Source of the DNA: Methylobacterium persicinum | GTDB taxonomy: Bacteria > Pseudomonadota > Alphaproteobacteria > Rhizobiales > Beijerinckiaceae | DNA length: 64,000 nt | NCBI RefSeq assembly: GCF_022179525.1 | Contig: NZ_BPQX01000028.1 | Span: forward strand, 115,830-179,829 | Direction: 5' to 3' | Part shown: one piece after another, positions 43,649 to 54,754 of the stretch | Layout of the letters: the number at the start of each line of letters is the position of its first letter | Position numbering within the stretch: position 1 is the stretch's first letter | Position numbers and translations under genes: made by a program | The notes under the pieces: generated by a model | What the model was told of the DNA's origin: nothing | Databases searched by the model: none | Seen by the model: the letters and a program-made list of their open reading frames with translations, nothing else

Positions 43649-44677
43649 CTACCGGGCCAGTACCCGGTAGAAGCCATCGGAATCGTCGGCGCCGGTGATC
43701 GCGGCGGCCTTCAGGCCGGCGACGATCCGCGCCGCGATCGGCAGGCGGTAGTGCAGCGCATCCCAGTAATTCGTGTCTGCCGTCGTCACTGGGGACGCGC
43801 GGCGGAAGTCGACCACCAGGGCCTTCCGCGCCGCGCCGATGGCCGCCGCTTTCGCCTTGCAAGCCGCCTCGCGAAGACCGGTCGCCGTGCCGGGCTGGCC
43901 CTGGGCGCGGGCATGGACGGGCATGAAGGCAATGAGTTTCAACGTCCCGGGCGGCAGGGAGGCCAGGGCTGCTTCGAGGCGGTCGAGGGCCGGGAACGGA
44001 GCATTGGGCGGGTCGGCGGAGGCATTCGGATCGCCGCTGCCGGCCGCAATATGGGCCCGGGCGCGGGTGAGGTCGTAACTCGCCTCCGGGGGCGTGAAGA
44101 CGGCATAGCCGTCCTGGCGGATGCGCGGCCTCCCCTGGCCGAAGCGCATCCGCACGGCGTTCACCGCCGCGATGAGCCCCCTGGTGTTGGCCTGCCGGAA
44201 GACCCCCCAGGGGGTACCCGGCTCGTAGAGCCAATCGGGGAAGGCATGCTCCGTCCGGGGCGCCGGATTCGCCGCACACCAGGGCGCATCGAGAGCGAAC
44301 AGCACCGCCCTGATCGGCCTGCGGGCGAGGAAAAGGCTTGCGAGGCGCAACTGCTCATCGGGTGTCGCCGCGTTCACTGCCAGATTGGCGAAGTTCGCGC
44401 CGAAGGCCGCGTCGAGGGCGGTGGGATCAAGGAGACGCGCCGTCGAAGTGCCGAAGACAGCCGCATCGAAGGCACCGCCCCGGGCGATGGCCGGGTAGGA
44501 AAGCCGCTGGTTCGCATCGATGATCGGCCCGGGCGGATGCCCCGGTGAGGCGCGCAACCCGTAGGGGTCCGCGAATGCAATGAACGCAATGATCGCGAGG
44601 CCGGCCATCGTTCCGGCTACGATCGTATCGCGGGCAAAGCGCCGCCAAGCATCGGCAGAGGTGATCGATAGGCTCAC
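43649..44677 (-). CDS. Membrane-anchored SGNH-like hypothetical protein
   Basis: A 342-residue protein with one N-terminal membrane anchor (TIVAGTMAGLAIIAFIAFADPYG, residues about 18-40) and a periplasmic domain. AAVFGTSTARLLDP near residue 75 resembles the nucleophile block of SGNH hydrolases with Ser/Thr, and NYWDALHYRLPIA near residue 312 fits their Asp-x-x-His block. Similar architecture occurs in AlgX/DHHW-type O-acetylation proteins. This is a structural guess, not an identification. It is the second gene after MarR, overlapping by four bases, so it is likely under MarR control. Confidence 0.55.
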   Translation of the reverse strand: MSLSITSADAWRRFARDTIVAGTMAGLAIIAFIAFADPYGLRASPGHPPGPIIDANQRLSYPAIARGGAFDAAVFGTSTARLLDPTALDAAFGANFANLAVNAATPDEQLRLASLFLARRPIRAVLFALDAPWCAANPAPRTEHAFPDWLYEPGTPWGVFRQANTRGLIAAVNAVRMRFGQGRPRIRQDGYAVFTPPEASYDLTRARAHIAAGSGDPNASADPPNAPFPALDRLEAALASLPPGTLKLIAFMPVHARAQGQPGTATGLREAACKAKAAAIGAARKALVVDFRRASPVTTADTNYWDALHYRLPIAARIVAGLKAAAITGADDSDGFYRVLAR

Positions 44678-45150
44678 GCTCGGGTCGTCGGCGGCGATTG
44701 CGTCGGTTTTTCGGCCGCTCCCGTCAAAGCAGCACCCAGCGCCCCGACGAGTGCCGGCCCGAGGTCGCGTAACTCGCGCAAATGTGCCGCGGTCAGATCG
44801 TGGAGGAGTGCGGATGCACGGGGTGTCAGGCTGAGTTCGGTGCGACGGCGATCCTCCACGCCGCGCGCCTTGGTCAGGAGACCGCCATCGACCATGCGTG
44901 CCACCAGTTCGGCGGCGGTGTGGGGCGCGATGAGCAACTGTTCGGCGAGCAACCCCACCGTGGCGGGGCGGCTTCCGGCATGTCCCGCAAGGGTCAACAA
45001 CGCCTGATGCTGCTGGCTTGGAAGACCGGCCCTGGCGGCCTCTCCTTCGCTGAAGGCCTGGAACCGGCGGAGGCAGTAGCGGAAGGCGGCAAGCGACGCG
45101 TATTGCGCCTGCGAGAGGCCGTCGTCCTCCCCGTTTCGTGTTGCGCTCAT
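44674..45150 (-). CDS. MarR family transcriptional regulator
   Basis: A 158-residue winged-helix repressor. RPATVGLLAEQLLIAPHTAAELVARMVDGGLLTKARGVEDRRRTELSLTPRA contains the recognition helix and the beta wing with the conserved DRR. The N- and C-terminal helices for dimerisation flank it. ATG 45150 is chosen because the upstream open frame crosses the operator. It is divergent from a ClC channel gene, with a perfect palindrome between, and its stop overlaps the SGNH-like gene, so it probably represses both directions and is relieved by a small ligand. Confidence 0.9.
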   Translation of the reverse strand: MSATRNGEDDGLSQAQYASLAAFRYCLRRFQAFSEGEAARAGLPSQQHQALLTLAGHAGSRPATVGLLAEQLLIAPHTAAELVARMVDGGLLTKARGVEDRRRTELSLTPRASALLHDLTAAHLRELRDLGPALVGALGAALTGAAEKPTQSPPTTRA

Positions 45151-45177
45151 GCCAGCCTCCCCCTCTGCGGCACTGGA

Positions 45178-45198
45178 ATATATCGTAATACGATATAT
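45178..45198. promoter_or_regulatory. Perfect palindromic operator between marR and the ClC gene
   Basis: A 21-base perfect inverted repeat, half-site ATATATCGTA, central A, mirrored TACGATATAT, 27 bases upstream of marR and 21 bases before the ClC start. AT-rich symmetrical sites of this size are typical MarR operators. Confidence 0.85.
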
Positions 45199-45219
45199 CT
45201 GCCTCATCAGGAGGTAGGA

Positions 45220-47004
45220 ATGGACGATATGACCGTGAAAGTGACCGGGAGCCGCCCGGTTCGAAGAACTCTGTCCGATTTCAGGGTGGATCGGCGGATC
45301 CTGCTGCTGACCGGCATGGCGGTGATCGTCGGATCGGCTGCGGTCGTTGCGGCTTGGGTACTGCTCGCTTTGATCGGCCTGACGACGAACCTCGTATGGT
45401 TTGGGCGGTTCGATACGGCTCTCACGTCTCACGCGGCGGCGCACCGCGGCCCGTGGATGGTCGCGATTCCCGTCATAGGGGCGGTCATCGTCGGGGTGAT
45501 GGCGCGGTACGGGTCTGAGAAGATCAGGGGCCACGGCATCCCGGAGGCAATGGAGGCGATCCTGATCGGGGGCAGCCGCATGTCACCCAAGGTGGCGGTC
45601 CTGAAGCCCCTGTCGTCGGCCATCGCCATCGGGAGCGGTGGCCCGTTCGGCGCGGAGGGTCCGATCATCGTCACCGGTGGCGCGATAGGCTCCCTCTACG
45701 CGCAGTTCTTCCGGTTGAGTGCCGTCGAACGTCGGACACTCCTCGTCTCGGGCGCAGCCGCGGGCATGACAGCGATCTTCGCCACCCCCGTGGCGGCGGT
45801 GCTCCTCGCCTTGGAGGTGCTGCTGTTCGAGTGGCGCCCGCGTAGCCTCGTGCCCGTGGCGGCGGCCGCGGCGACGGCCATGATCTGGCGCCCGTTCCTG
45901 TTCGAGACCGGCCCGTTGTTTCCGTTCTCGGACAACCCGGTTCTGCCCGCATGGGGCCTTCCGGCCTGCATCCTGCTCGGCGTTGCCTGCGGGTTGCTGT
46001 CAGGCCTTCTCACCCGTTTGCTCTACGGCCTGGAAGATGCCTTCCGGCGGCTTCCTGTCCATTGGATGTGGTGGCCTGCCATCGGCGCCGTCGTGGTCGG
46101 CTTCGGCGGGCTGATCGAGCCCCGGGCGCTCGGCGTCGGCTACGACGTGATCCGCAGTCTCCTCGACGGCCATTTGGCGGTCGCCGCCGTCGCCACGATC
46201 CTCGCGGTGAAGGCGGTGATCTGGCTCGTGGCGCTGGCGTCCGGCACGTCCGGCGGCGTGCTCGCGCCGCTGTTGATCCTCGGCGGCGCGTTCGGCTCCC
46301 TCGCCGGCTTGTGGCTGCCCGGGGCACATGGGTTCTGGGCGATGCTCGGCATGGCGGCCATGCTCGGCGGCACCCTGCCCGCGCCGCTTACGGGCATCGT
46401 CTTCGCCGTCGAAGCCACGGGCGATGCGGCCGCGCTGGCGCCGCTTCTTGCAGCCACGATGGCGGCCTACGCCGTGAGCGTCCTTCTGCTGAAGCGGTCG
46501 ATCCTGACTGAGAAGATCGCCCGGCGCGGGCTGCACGTCACCCGTGAATACGGGATCGACGCCTACGAACTCACCCGCGTCAATGCCGTCATGACGGTGC
46601 GGGTCGAGACCCTCGCCGGGAACCTGACGATCGCGGAGGCCGCTGCTGCGATCCAGGCCGGCGCGCATCACGCCTATCCCGTGACCGATGCCGCCGGCCG
46701 GCCTGTCGCCATCGTCTCACGGGCCGATGTCCTGCTCTGGATGGCGGGAGACGACGAGGCGGCGGCGGGAGAAACCCTGTCTGCGCGCGTGACCGATGCC
46801 GACCTTTCGGTCGTCCATCCCGACGACGTGGTGTCCCACGCCCTCGATGTGATGCTGGCCGATGGAAGCGGGCGCCTTGCGGTCACCGATCCAGCGAGCG
46901 GTGCCCTGGTGGGCTTGCTGACGCAACGGGACCTGCTGCGAATCCGAGCCGAAGCCCTGCGGGCGGAGGGCGAGCGCCAGGCATTCCTGCGCAGGCGAAG
47001 ATAA
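45220..47004 (+). CDS. ClC family chloride channel/transporter with CBS pair
   Basis: A 594-residue ClC protein with the full set of membrane helices and a C-terminal pair of CBS domains (about residues 445-580). The anion-filter motifs are GSGGPFGAEGPIIVTGG (including the gating glutamate), ASGTSGGVLAPLLILGG and GGTLPAPLTGIVFAVEATGD. The gating glutamate is conserved; the second proton glutamate cannot be judged by eye, so channel and exchanger are both possible. A GAGGTAGGA ribosome-binding site precedes the ATG. Predicted to be regulated by the divergent MarR protein through the palindrome upstream. Confidence 0.93.
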   Translation: MDDMTVKVTGSRPVRRTLSDFRVDRRILLLTGMAVIVGSAAVVAAWVLLALIGLTTNLVWFGRFDTALTSHAAAHRGPWMVAIPVIGAVIVGVMARYGSEKIRGHGIPEAMEAILIGGSRMSPKVAVLKPLSSAIAIGSGGPFGAEGPIIVTGGAIGSLYAQFFRLSAVERRTLLVSGAAAGMTAIFATPVAAVLLALEVLLFEWRPRSLVPVAAAAATAMIWRPFLFETGPLFPFSDNPVLPAWGLPACILLGVACGLLSGLLTRLLYGLEDAFRRLPVHWMWWPAIGAVVVGFGGLIEPRALGVGYDVIRSLLDGHLAVAAVATILAVKAVIWLVALASGTSGGVLAPLLILGGAFGSLAGLWLPGAHGFWAMLGMAAMLGGTLPAPLTGIVFAVEATGDAAALAPLLAATMAAYAVSVLLLKRSILTEKIARRGLHVTREYGIDAYELTRVNAVMTVRVETLAGNLTIAEAAAAIQAGAHHAYPVTDAAGRPVAIVSRADVLLWMAGDDEAAAGETLSARVTDADLSVVHPDDVVSHALDVMLADGSGRLAVTDPASGALVGLLTQRDLLRIRAEALRAEGERQAFLRRRR

Positions 47005-47125
47005 GACGCGACCTCTCTCGGAGAGAACAGGTCGCCGTCATATGGCAGGATCATCTCCTCGAGAGTGGACCACCCCTCCACCCTCGTTCTGAGGTGCCCG
47101 CGTCAGCCGCGATCTCGACCAACTC

Positions 47126-47162
47126 AAAAAAACGGCGCGGCGCCCGGAGGCGTCGCGCCGTT
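47126..47162 (-). terminator. Terminator of clpB
   Basis: AACGGCGCG (47131-47139) pairs with CGCGCCGTT (47154-47162); on the minus strand the stem leads into a T-run (plus-strand A-run 47126-47132). It ends clpB, convergent with the ClC gene. Confidence 0.85.
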
Positions 47163-47169
47163 CTAGCGC

Positions 47170-49782
<2,613 letters not shown>

Positions 49783-49987
49783 GCGTCGCCTCTCCCGTAC
49801 CGGCGTACCGCCCGACATGGCGCGGGACCGCCGAAACGTCGCCCCCCGGCTATCCGCCGCGAAGGGGCCCCGGCGCCGTCAGGCCGCCGGTGCACCGGAT
49901 GTGGTGTTGCATTTGCGCACCACAAGAGCAGGGGAACATGGAATTCGCCCCCTTGCATGGGTCGCGGAAACGCGCTCCTCCTGGCGC

Positions 49988-50764
49988 ATGACCACGCATC
50001 CCGAGTTCCGTCTCTCCGCCCTCTATCGCTATCCCGTGAAGGGTCTGAGCCCCGAGCCACTCGAGCGGGCAGAACTTGAGACGAGCGGTTATTTCCCGGG
50101 GGACCGCCTCTACGCCGTGGAGAACGGCCCGTCGGGTTTCGACGCCGTCGCTCCCCGGCATCAACCCAAGACCAAGTACCTCATGCTGATGCGCGACGAG
50201 GCCCTCGCCCGCCTCCGCACCCACTACGACGATGCCACGGCCACGTTGACCGTGGAGGGCGATGGCGAAACCCTCGCCGCACGGCTCGACACGCCGGAGG
50301 GCCGGGCAAGCCTCGAAGCATTCCTCCGCCGCTTCATCCCGGAGGCGCTTCGCGGCGAGCCGAAGGTGCTGGCCGCCCCGGCACAGTATCGCTTCACGGA
50401 TTCGCCCACCGGCTACGTGTCGATGATCAATCGCGCCAGCGTTCAGATGCTGGAAGACGATCTCGGCAAGCCGGTCGATCCCCTTCGCTTCCGGGGCAAC
50501 CTCCTGGTCGAAGGCCTCGAGCCCTTCGCCGAACTCGCCATGCTGGGGCATGTCATCGAAGCGCCAAGCGGCCTGCGTTTCAAGGTGACGAAGCGGACGG
50601 TGCGCTGCGCGGCAACCAATGTCGATCCGGAGACGGGGGAGCGCGATCTCGACATCCCCTGGACCATCGACAAGCGTTTTGGCCACCGGGACTGCGGCGT
50701 CTACATGGAAATCATCGCCGGGGGCAGCCTCGCCGTGGGGGACGTGCTGCGGGTGGTGGGATAG
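49988..50764 (+). CDS. MOSC domain protein (molybdenum-cofactor sulfurase C-terminal-like)
   Basis: A 258-residue protein with the MOSC N-terminal beta barrel (FRLSALYRYPVKGLSPEPLERAEL, VENGPSGFD) and MOSC domain (RFRGNLLVEGLEPFAE, TKRTVRCAATNVDPETGERD, with the Cys in KRTVRCAATNVDP being the usual reactive one). Such proteins bind or transfer sulfur, often around molybdenum enzymes such as the amidoxime-reducing family. The partner is not identifiable, but Mo-cofactor genes occur elsewhere in this window. A half repeat follows. Confidence 0.85.
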   Translation: MTTHPEFRLSALYRYPVKGLSPEPLERAELETSGYFPGDRLYAVENGPSGFDAVAPRHQPKTKYLMLMRDEALARLRTHYDDATATLTVEGDGETLAARLDTPEGRASLEAFLRRFIPEALRGEPKVLAAPAQYRFTDSPTGYVSMINRASVQMLEDDLGKPVDPLRFRGNLLVEGLEPFAELAMLGHVIEAPSGLRFKVTKRTVRCAATNVDPETGERDLDIPWTIDKRFGHRDCGVYMEIIAGGSLAVGDVLRVVG

Positions 50765-50780
50765 TCCTCACCCCACCCTC

Positions 50781-50810
50781 GTCGTTGCGAGCGCAGCGAA
50801 GCAATCCAGG
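50781..50810. repeat. Half copy of the dispersed palindromic repeat
   Basis: GTCGTTGCGAGCGCAGCGAA followed by GCAATCCAGG, left arm only, between the MOSC gene and the convergent aminotransferase gene. Confidence 0.75.
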
Positions 50811-50855
50811 GCAGCGCGACGTCGCGGAAGGCAGGGCTTCGTCCTTAGACGTTCG

Positions 50856-52037
50856 TCACCCCACGGGGCGGGTCTCTAAGAACTCCTTCATCCGCCCGAG
50901 CGCCCGGCGGATGTTCTCGGCCGAGTTGGCGTAGGACAGACGCAGGAAGCCTTCGCCGTGGACGCCAAAATCCGGGCCGCCGATCGTGGCGACCCCGGCC
51001 TCGTCCAGCAATGCGGAGGCCAGCGCCTTGGCCTTCCAGCCCGTCCGCGACACGTTCGGGAAGGCATAGAACGCGCCCTTCGGCTCGATGCAGGAGATGC
51101 CCGGCAGGGCGTTCAACCCATCGACCACGATGCGGCGTCGCCGGTCGAACTCGGCCACCATCTCGGTCACGCAATCCTGAGGACCGTCGAGGGCAGCGAT
51201 CCCCGCCCACTGCGTCGCGGCGTTGACGCAGGAATGGGCGTTGACGGCGAGCTTGCGCGCGTTGTCGTAGAGCGGTTTCGGCCAGACCGACCAACCGAGC
51301 CGCCAGCCGGTCATCGCATAGGTCTTCGATGCCCCGTCGAGGTAGATCAGCCGCTCGCGGATCTCGGGGTACCTCAGCAGCGAGTGATGCACCTGCCCGT
51401 CATAGGTCATGGTGCCGTAGATCTCGTCCGACATCACCGCCACGTCGGGATGGTCGGCGAGCCCCTTCACGAGCGCGTCGATCTCAGCCTTCGGGCTCAC
51501 GCCGCCGGTGGGGTTGGCGGGGGAGTTGACGATGAGCAGCCGCGTCCGCGGCGTGATCAGCGACAGGGTCTCGGCCGCCGAGAAGGCAAAGCCGTTCTCC
51601 TCCCGGATCGGCACCGGCACGGGCGTCGCTCCCGTGTATTCGATCATCGACCGGTAGATCGGGAAACCGGGATCCGGATACAGGATCTCCGCGCCTGGCT
51701 CGCCGAACATCAGGATCGCCATGAACATGGTGACTTTGCCGCCCGGCACGACCATCACCGATTCGGGGGAAACCTCGACCCCGTGCCGGCGCAGGATATC
51801 GCGGGACACGGCCTCCCGCAGGGGCAGGATGCCGGTGGCGGGCGTGTAACCGTGGTGGCCGTCCCGCAGGGCCTTGATACCGGCCTCCACCACATGGGCG
51901 GGCGTCGGCATGTCGGGCTGGCCGATGCCGAGATTGATGATGTCACGTCCCTCGGCGGCCAGCGCCTGCGCACGGGCCAGCACGGCGAAGGCGTTCTCCT
52001 CACCGATGCGGGAGAAGGCCGGAACGACATGGAGCAT
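50856..52037 (-). CDS. Class I/II aminotransferase (aspartate/alanine type)
   Basis: A 393-residue PLP-dependent aminotransferase of the AspC/AlaT family. The PLP lysine lies in YLDGASKTYAMTGWRLGW; VNSPANPTGG and MSDEIYGTM supply the cofactor Asn/Asp/Tyr contacts; the C-terminal arginine is in GFLRLSYANS. The substrate pair is undetermined (alanine, aspartate or aromatic amino acids are all possible). Start ATG 52037 gives the family N-terminus. It lies downstream of a small membrane protein on the same strand. Confidence 0.9.
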   Translation of the reverse strand: MLHVVPAFSRIGEENAFAVLARAQALAAEGRDIINLGIGQPDMPTPAHVVEAGIKALRDGHHGYTPATGILPLREAVSRDILRRHGVEVSPESVMVVPGGKVTMFMAILMFGEPGAEILYPDPGFPIYRSMIEYTGATPVPVPIREENGFAFSAAETLSLITPRTRLLIVNSPANPTGGVSPKAEIDALVKGLADHPDVAVMSDEIYGTMTYDGQVHHSLLRYPEIRERLIYLDGASKTYAMTGWRLGWSVWPKPLYDNARKLAVNAHSCVNAATQWAGIAALDGPQDCVTEMVAEFDRRRRIVVDGLNALPGISCIEPKGAFYAFPNVSRTGWKAKALASALLDEAGVATIGGPDFGVHGEGFLRLSYANSAENIRRALGRMKEFLETRPVG

Positions 52038-52113
52038 GGCAGTCTCCGAGCCGGGCGGAATGCGGTTTGACGCCGATCGCCCGGCGGGATCGGGGGACCA
52101 CCCGCCTGACGAT

Positions 52114-52305
52114 TTACGACTTGCTGCGCTCGGCGAGCTTCGACGCCGCGAACGACAGACCGACTGCGACGAGCCCGAGGATCAGGAAGGTCTTCACCGA
52201 GGCGTAGAAGAGCGCCGGCTCGATGCCCGTGTCCGTATAGAGGACGAGGCCGATCGCGGTGAGCGGCAGGCAGATCAGGATGAACAGCGGAACGAGCGGG
52301 TTCAT
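52114..52305 (-). CDS. Small two-helix membrane protein
   Basis: A 63-residue protein with two hydrophobic helices (NPLVPLFILICLPLTAIGLVLY and ALFYASVKTFLILGLVAVGLSF) joined by a short loop, and a basic tail. Family unknown. ATG 52305 is used; a GTG nine bases upstream is equally possible, since no clear ribosome-binding site is seen. It precedes the aminotransferase on the same strand by about 76 bases. Confidence 0.6.
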   Translation of the reverse strand: MNPLVPLFILICLPLTAIGLVLYTDTGIEPALFYASVKTFLILGLVAVGLSFAASKLAERSKS

Positions 52306-52503
52306 GCGGGACACTCGGGCTCGGGCGCAGCGATGCGCCCCTTGCAGACCCGTCCTGCATAGCATCGCACGGCGACGGTTGGGACCCCCCTCGACAGGCA
52401 GATTTGCCGGCACAGGGCCCGGATCGCCGAAGCCCGGATTCGACGCATGAATTCTTCACGAACCTGATCGTAAAACTGTCTCGGAGGACAGTCGGGGAAC
52501 GCT

Positions 52504-52794
52504 ATGCAGTTTTCGGCGGCCAAGAATACAAGCCCGTTCGGTGCATCGGGCGGACTGGACACACTCGTTCGCCAGATCGGACGCCTCGTGCGTCATCCTG
52601 CCTACCGCAGGAATCGCGTGGTGAGCGCAGTGCTCTTGCGTCATCTTCCGATGGAAGCCGGATACTCCTGGCAAGGCGAGGCGGGGCTCCTCGCGCGGCT
52701 GACATCGGCCAAGCTCGATGCGGCGACCCTCAATCACCTGATCGGCAGCGTTCAGGCCGAGTATATGAGGTTGCGCGGCCCCGCGGACGCGTGA
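52504..52794 (+). CDS. Small basic hypothetical protein
   Basis: A 96-residue predicted helical protein with an arginine-rich middle (RQIGRLVRHPAYRRNRVVSAVLLRHL), no signal peptide and no cysteine. Not recognised. The ribosome-binding site (GGGGAACGCT) is weak, so confidence is limited. It is convergent with the EnvZ-like kinase gene and overlaps no other supported gene. Confidence 0.5.
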   Translation: MQFSAAKNTSPFGASGGLDTLVRQIGRLVRHPAYRRNRVVSAVLLRHLPMEAGYSWQGEAGLLARLTSAKLDAATLNHLIGSVQAEYMRLRGPADA

Positions 52795-52823
52795 GCCGCA
52801 GGCAAACCCGGCGAAACGTGGGG

Positions 52824-54230
52824 TCAGGCCGGGACCCGCACGGTGGCGCGCAGGCCGCCGAGGGGGCTATCGTGGAGGGTGATGTCGCCGCCGTGGGCGC
52901 GGGCGATGTCCCTGGCGATGGCGAGGCCGAGGCCCGATCCGCCGGCATCCTGCCGGGCGTCGTCGAGGCGCAGGAAGGGCTTGAACACGTCTTCCCGGCG
53001 GGCCGCCGGAATACCCGGTCCATCGTCGTCGATGGACACGAGGAAGCTACGGGTCTCCAGCCGGCCGGAGATCGCGACCGTCTCGCCGTAACGGGCAGCG
53101 TTGGACGCGAGGTTGAACAGACAGCGCCTGAACGCGTCCGGTCGCACCGTCACCGTCGGCTTGCCCGCCAGCTCGACCTCGGACACGTGGGCGCCGAGCC
53201 GTTCGACATCGGTGCGCAGGTCTTCGAGCAGCGCACGCATATCGGTGGGCATCGCCGTCTCCGCCGAATCGCCCCTCGCGAAGGCGAGGTAGCCTTCGAG
53301 CATCCGGCTCATCTCATCCACGTCGCGGGTAAGGTCTTCGATCTCGCCGCTGCCCTCGATCAACGCTAAGGACAGGCGGAAACGGGTGAGGATGGTGCGC
53401 AGGTCGTGGCTGACCCCGTTCAGCATCGTGGTCCGCTGTTCCATCGCCCGCTCGATCCGCCGCTTCATCTCGATGAAGGCGTGGCCGGCCTGCCGGACCT
53501 CCCGGGCACCGCGGGGGCGGAATTCGATCTCCCGCCCCTTGCCGAAGCCCTCGGCCACGGCGGCAAGGCGGAGGATCGGCTTGATCTGGTTGCGAAGGAA
53601 CAGGATCGCGACGCCCAAAAGCACCAGCGACGAACCGATCATCCAGACGAGGAAGATATGTGAGTTGGAGGCGTAGGCCTGGCTGCGCCGGGCCGTGATC
53701 CGCATGACGCCGCCGGGTATGGCCACGCGAATCTCGATCAGGTTCGAGCGGCCCACCGTGTCGATCCAGAACGGACGGCGGATTTGGCGCTTGATCTCGT
53801 CCGATAGGCTTTCATCGAGGATCGAGAAGAATGGCCGTGGCCCCGGGGGTGGCAGCTTGGCCCCTTCCAGGAGGTCGAGGTCGAGGTTCAGCCGCTCGCC
53901 GGCGATCCGCGAGAGGGTGTCGGCATCCTTGTCCTGGGGGTAGCTCTCATAGATGTCGATCAGGGCGGCGACGTCTGCGACCACGGACGCGGAGAGCCGC
54001 TTGGTCACGAGCTGCCAATGCCGCTCCATGAAGGTGTAAGCGATCACCGATTGCAGCAGCACCATCGGCGCGATGATGATGATCAGCGAGCGCGCATACA
54101 GCCCCTTGGGCAGCACATCGCCGATGGCCCGGGAGAGCCGTTTCCATTGCCGGCGGGGCGCTGAGATGGCGCGGGCCGGCGCCTCGGTCGCCTTCAACGC
54201 GCGCGCCAGACCGGGGTCCTCGGCGTTCAC
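52824..54230 (-). CDS. EnvZ-like sensor histidine kinase
   Basis: A 468-residue two-component kinase. Two membrane helices (about residues 45-65 and 195-215) flank a periplasmic domain; a HAMP domain follows (LRNQIKPILRLAAVAEGFGKGREIEF), then the H-box with phospho-accepting histidine in NGVSHDLRTILTRFRLSL, N-box NLASNAARYGE, G1 DDGPGIP and G2 GGSGLGLAIARD. The sequence SHDLRTILTR is typical of alphaproteobacterial EnvZ/RegB-like kinases. GTG 54230 is a tentative start. No response regulator is adjacent, so the partner lies elsewhere. It is divergent from the xdhC operon. Confidence 0.88.
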   Translation of the reverse strand: MNAEDPGLARALKATEAPARAISAPRRQWKRLSRAIGDVLPKGLYARSLIIIIAPMVLLQSVIAYTFMERHWQLVTKRLSASVVADVAALIDIYESYPQDKDADTLSRIAGERLNLDLDLLEGAKLPPPGPRPFFSILDESLSDEIKRQIRRPFWIDTVGRSNLIEIRVAIPGGVMRITARRSQAYASNSHIFLVWMIGSSLVLLGVAILFLRNQIKPILRLAAVAEGFGKGREIEFRPRGAREVRQAGHAFIEMKRRIERAMEQRTTMLNGVSHDLRTILTRFRLSLALIEGSGEIEDLTRDVDEMSRMLEGYLAFARGDSAETAMPTDMRALLEDLRTDVERLGAHVSEVELAGKPTVTVRPDAFRRCLFNLASNAARYGETVAISGRLETRSFLVSIDDDGPGIPAARREDVFKPFLRLDDARQDAGGSGLGLAIARDIARAHGGDITLHDSPLGGLRATVRVPA

Positions 54231-54430
54231 GGAACGCCGGCCCCGGTGCGGCGGGATGGGATCCTGTCGGCGGAGGACGGCATGGGTTCCGGGCGCGAAG
54301 GGGATGTTCCTTCTACCGGTCGGCGTCCCCGCCGCCAAGGAGAAGGGCCCGCGCCGCCTTGCGCTGCCGCCGCCGGGCCATACCTCTCAGGAAGCGGGTC
54401 TCACCCGCATCCATCAGGGCTCACGGGGCC

Positions 54431-54754
54431 ATGCTCAGCACCGATACCGATATTCTGGCCGCCGCCGAGGCGTGGCGGCGCGAGGGGCGTGGCGTCGCCC
54501 TGGCCACTGTCATTGAGACCTGGGGCTCGGCCCCGCGTCCCATCGGCAGCCACCTCGTCATCGACGGCGAGGGCAATTTCCTCGGTTCCGTCTCCGGCGG
54601 TTGCGTCGAGGGAGACGTGATCGTCGAGGCGGGCGAGGTCATCGACGACGGCCGCCCCCGGGTCTTGGAATTTGGCGTGGCGGACGAGACGGCGTGGCGG
54701 GCCGGCCTGTCCTGCGGAGGCCGGATCCGCGTCTTCGTGGAACGAGTTGACTGA
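54431..54754 (+). CDS. XdhC/CoxI N-terminal domain protein
   Basis: A 107-residue protein carrying only the XdhC_CoxI domain: GVALATVIETWGSAPRPIGSHLVIDGEGNFLGSVSGGCVEGDVI. XdhC proteins bind sulfurated molybdenum cofactor and hand it to xanthine dehydrogenase-type enzymes. In most organisms this domain is fused to the Rossmann half; here the two halves are separate genes, overlapping by one base. First gene of a four-gene maturation operon. Confidence 0.9.
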   Translation: MLSTDTDILAAAEAWRREGRGVALATVIETWGSAPRPIGSHLVIDGEGNFLGSVSGGCVEGDVIVEAGEVIDDGRPRVLEFGVADETAWRAGLSCGGRIRVFVERVD

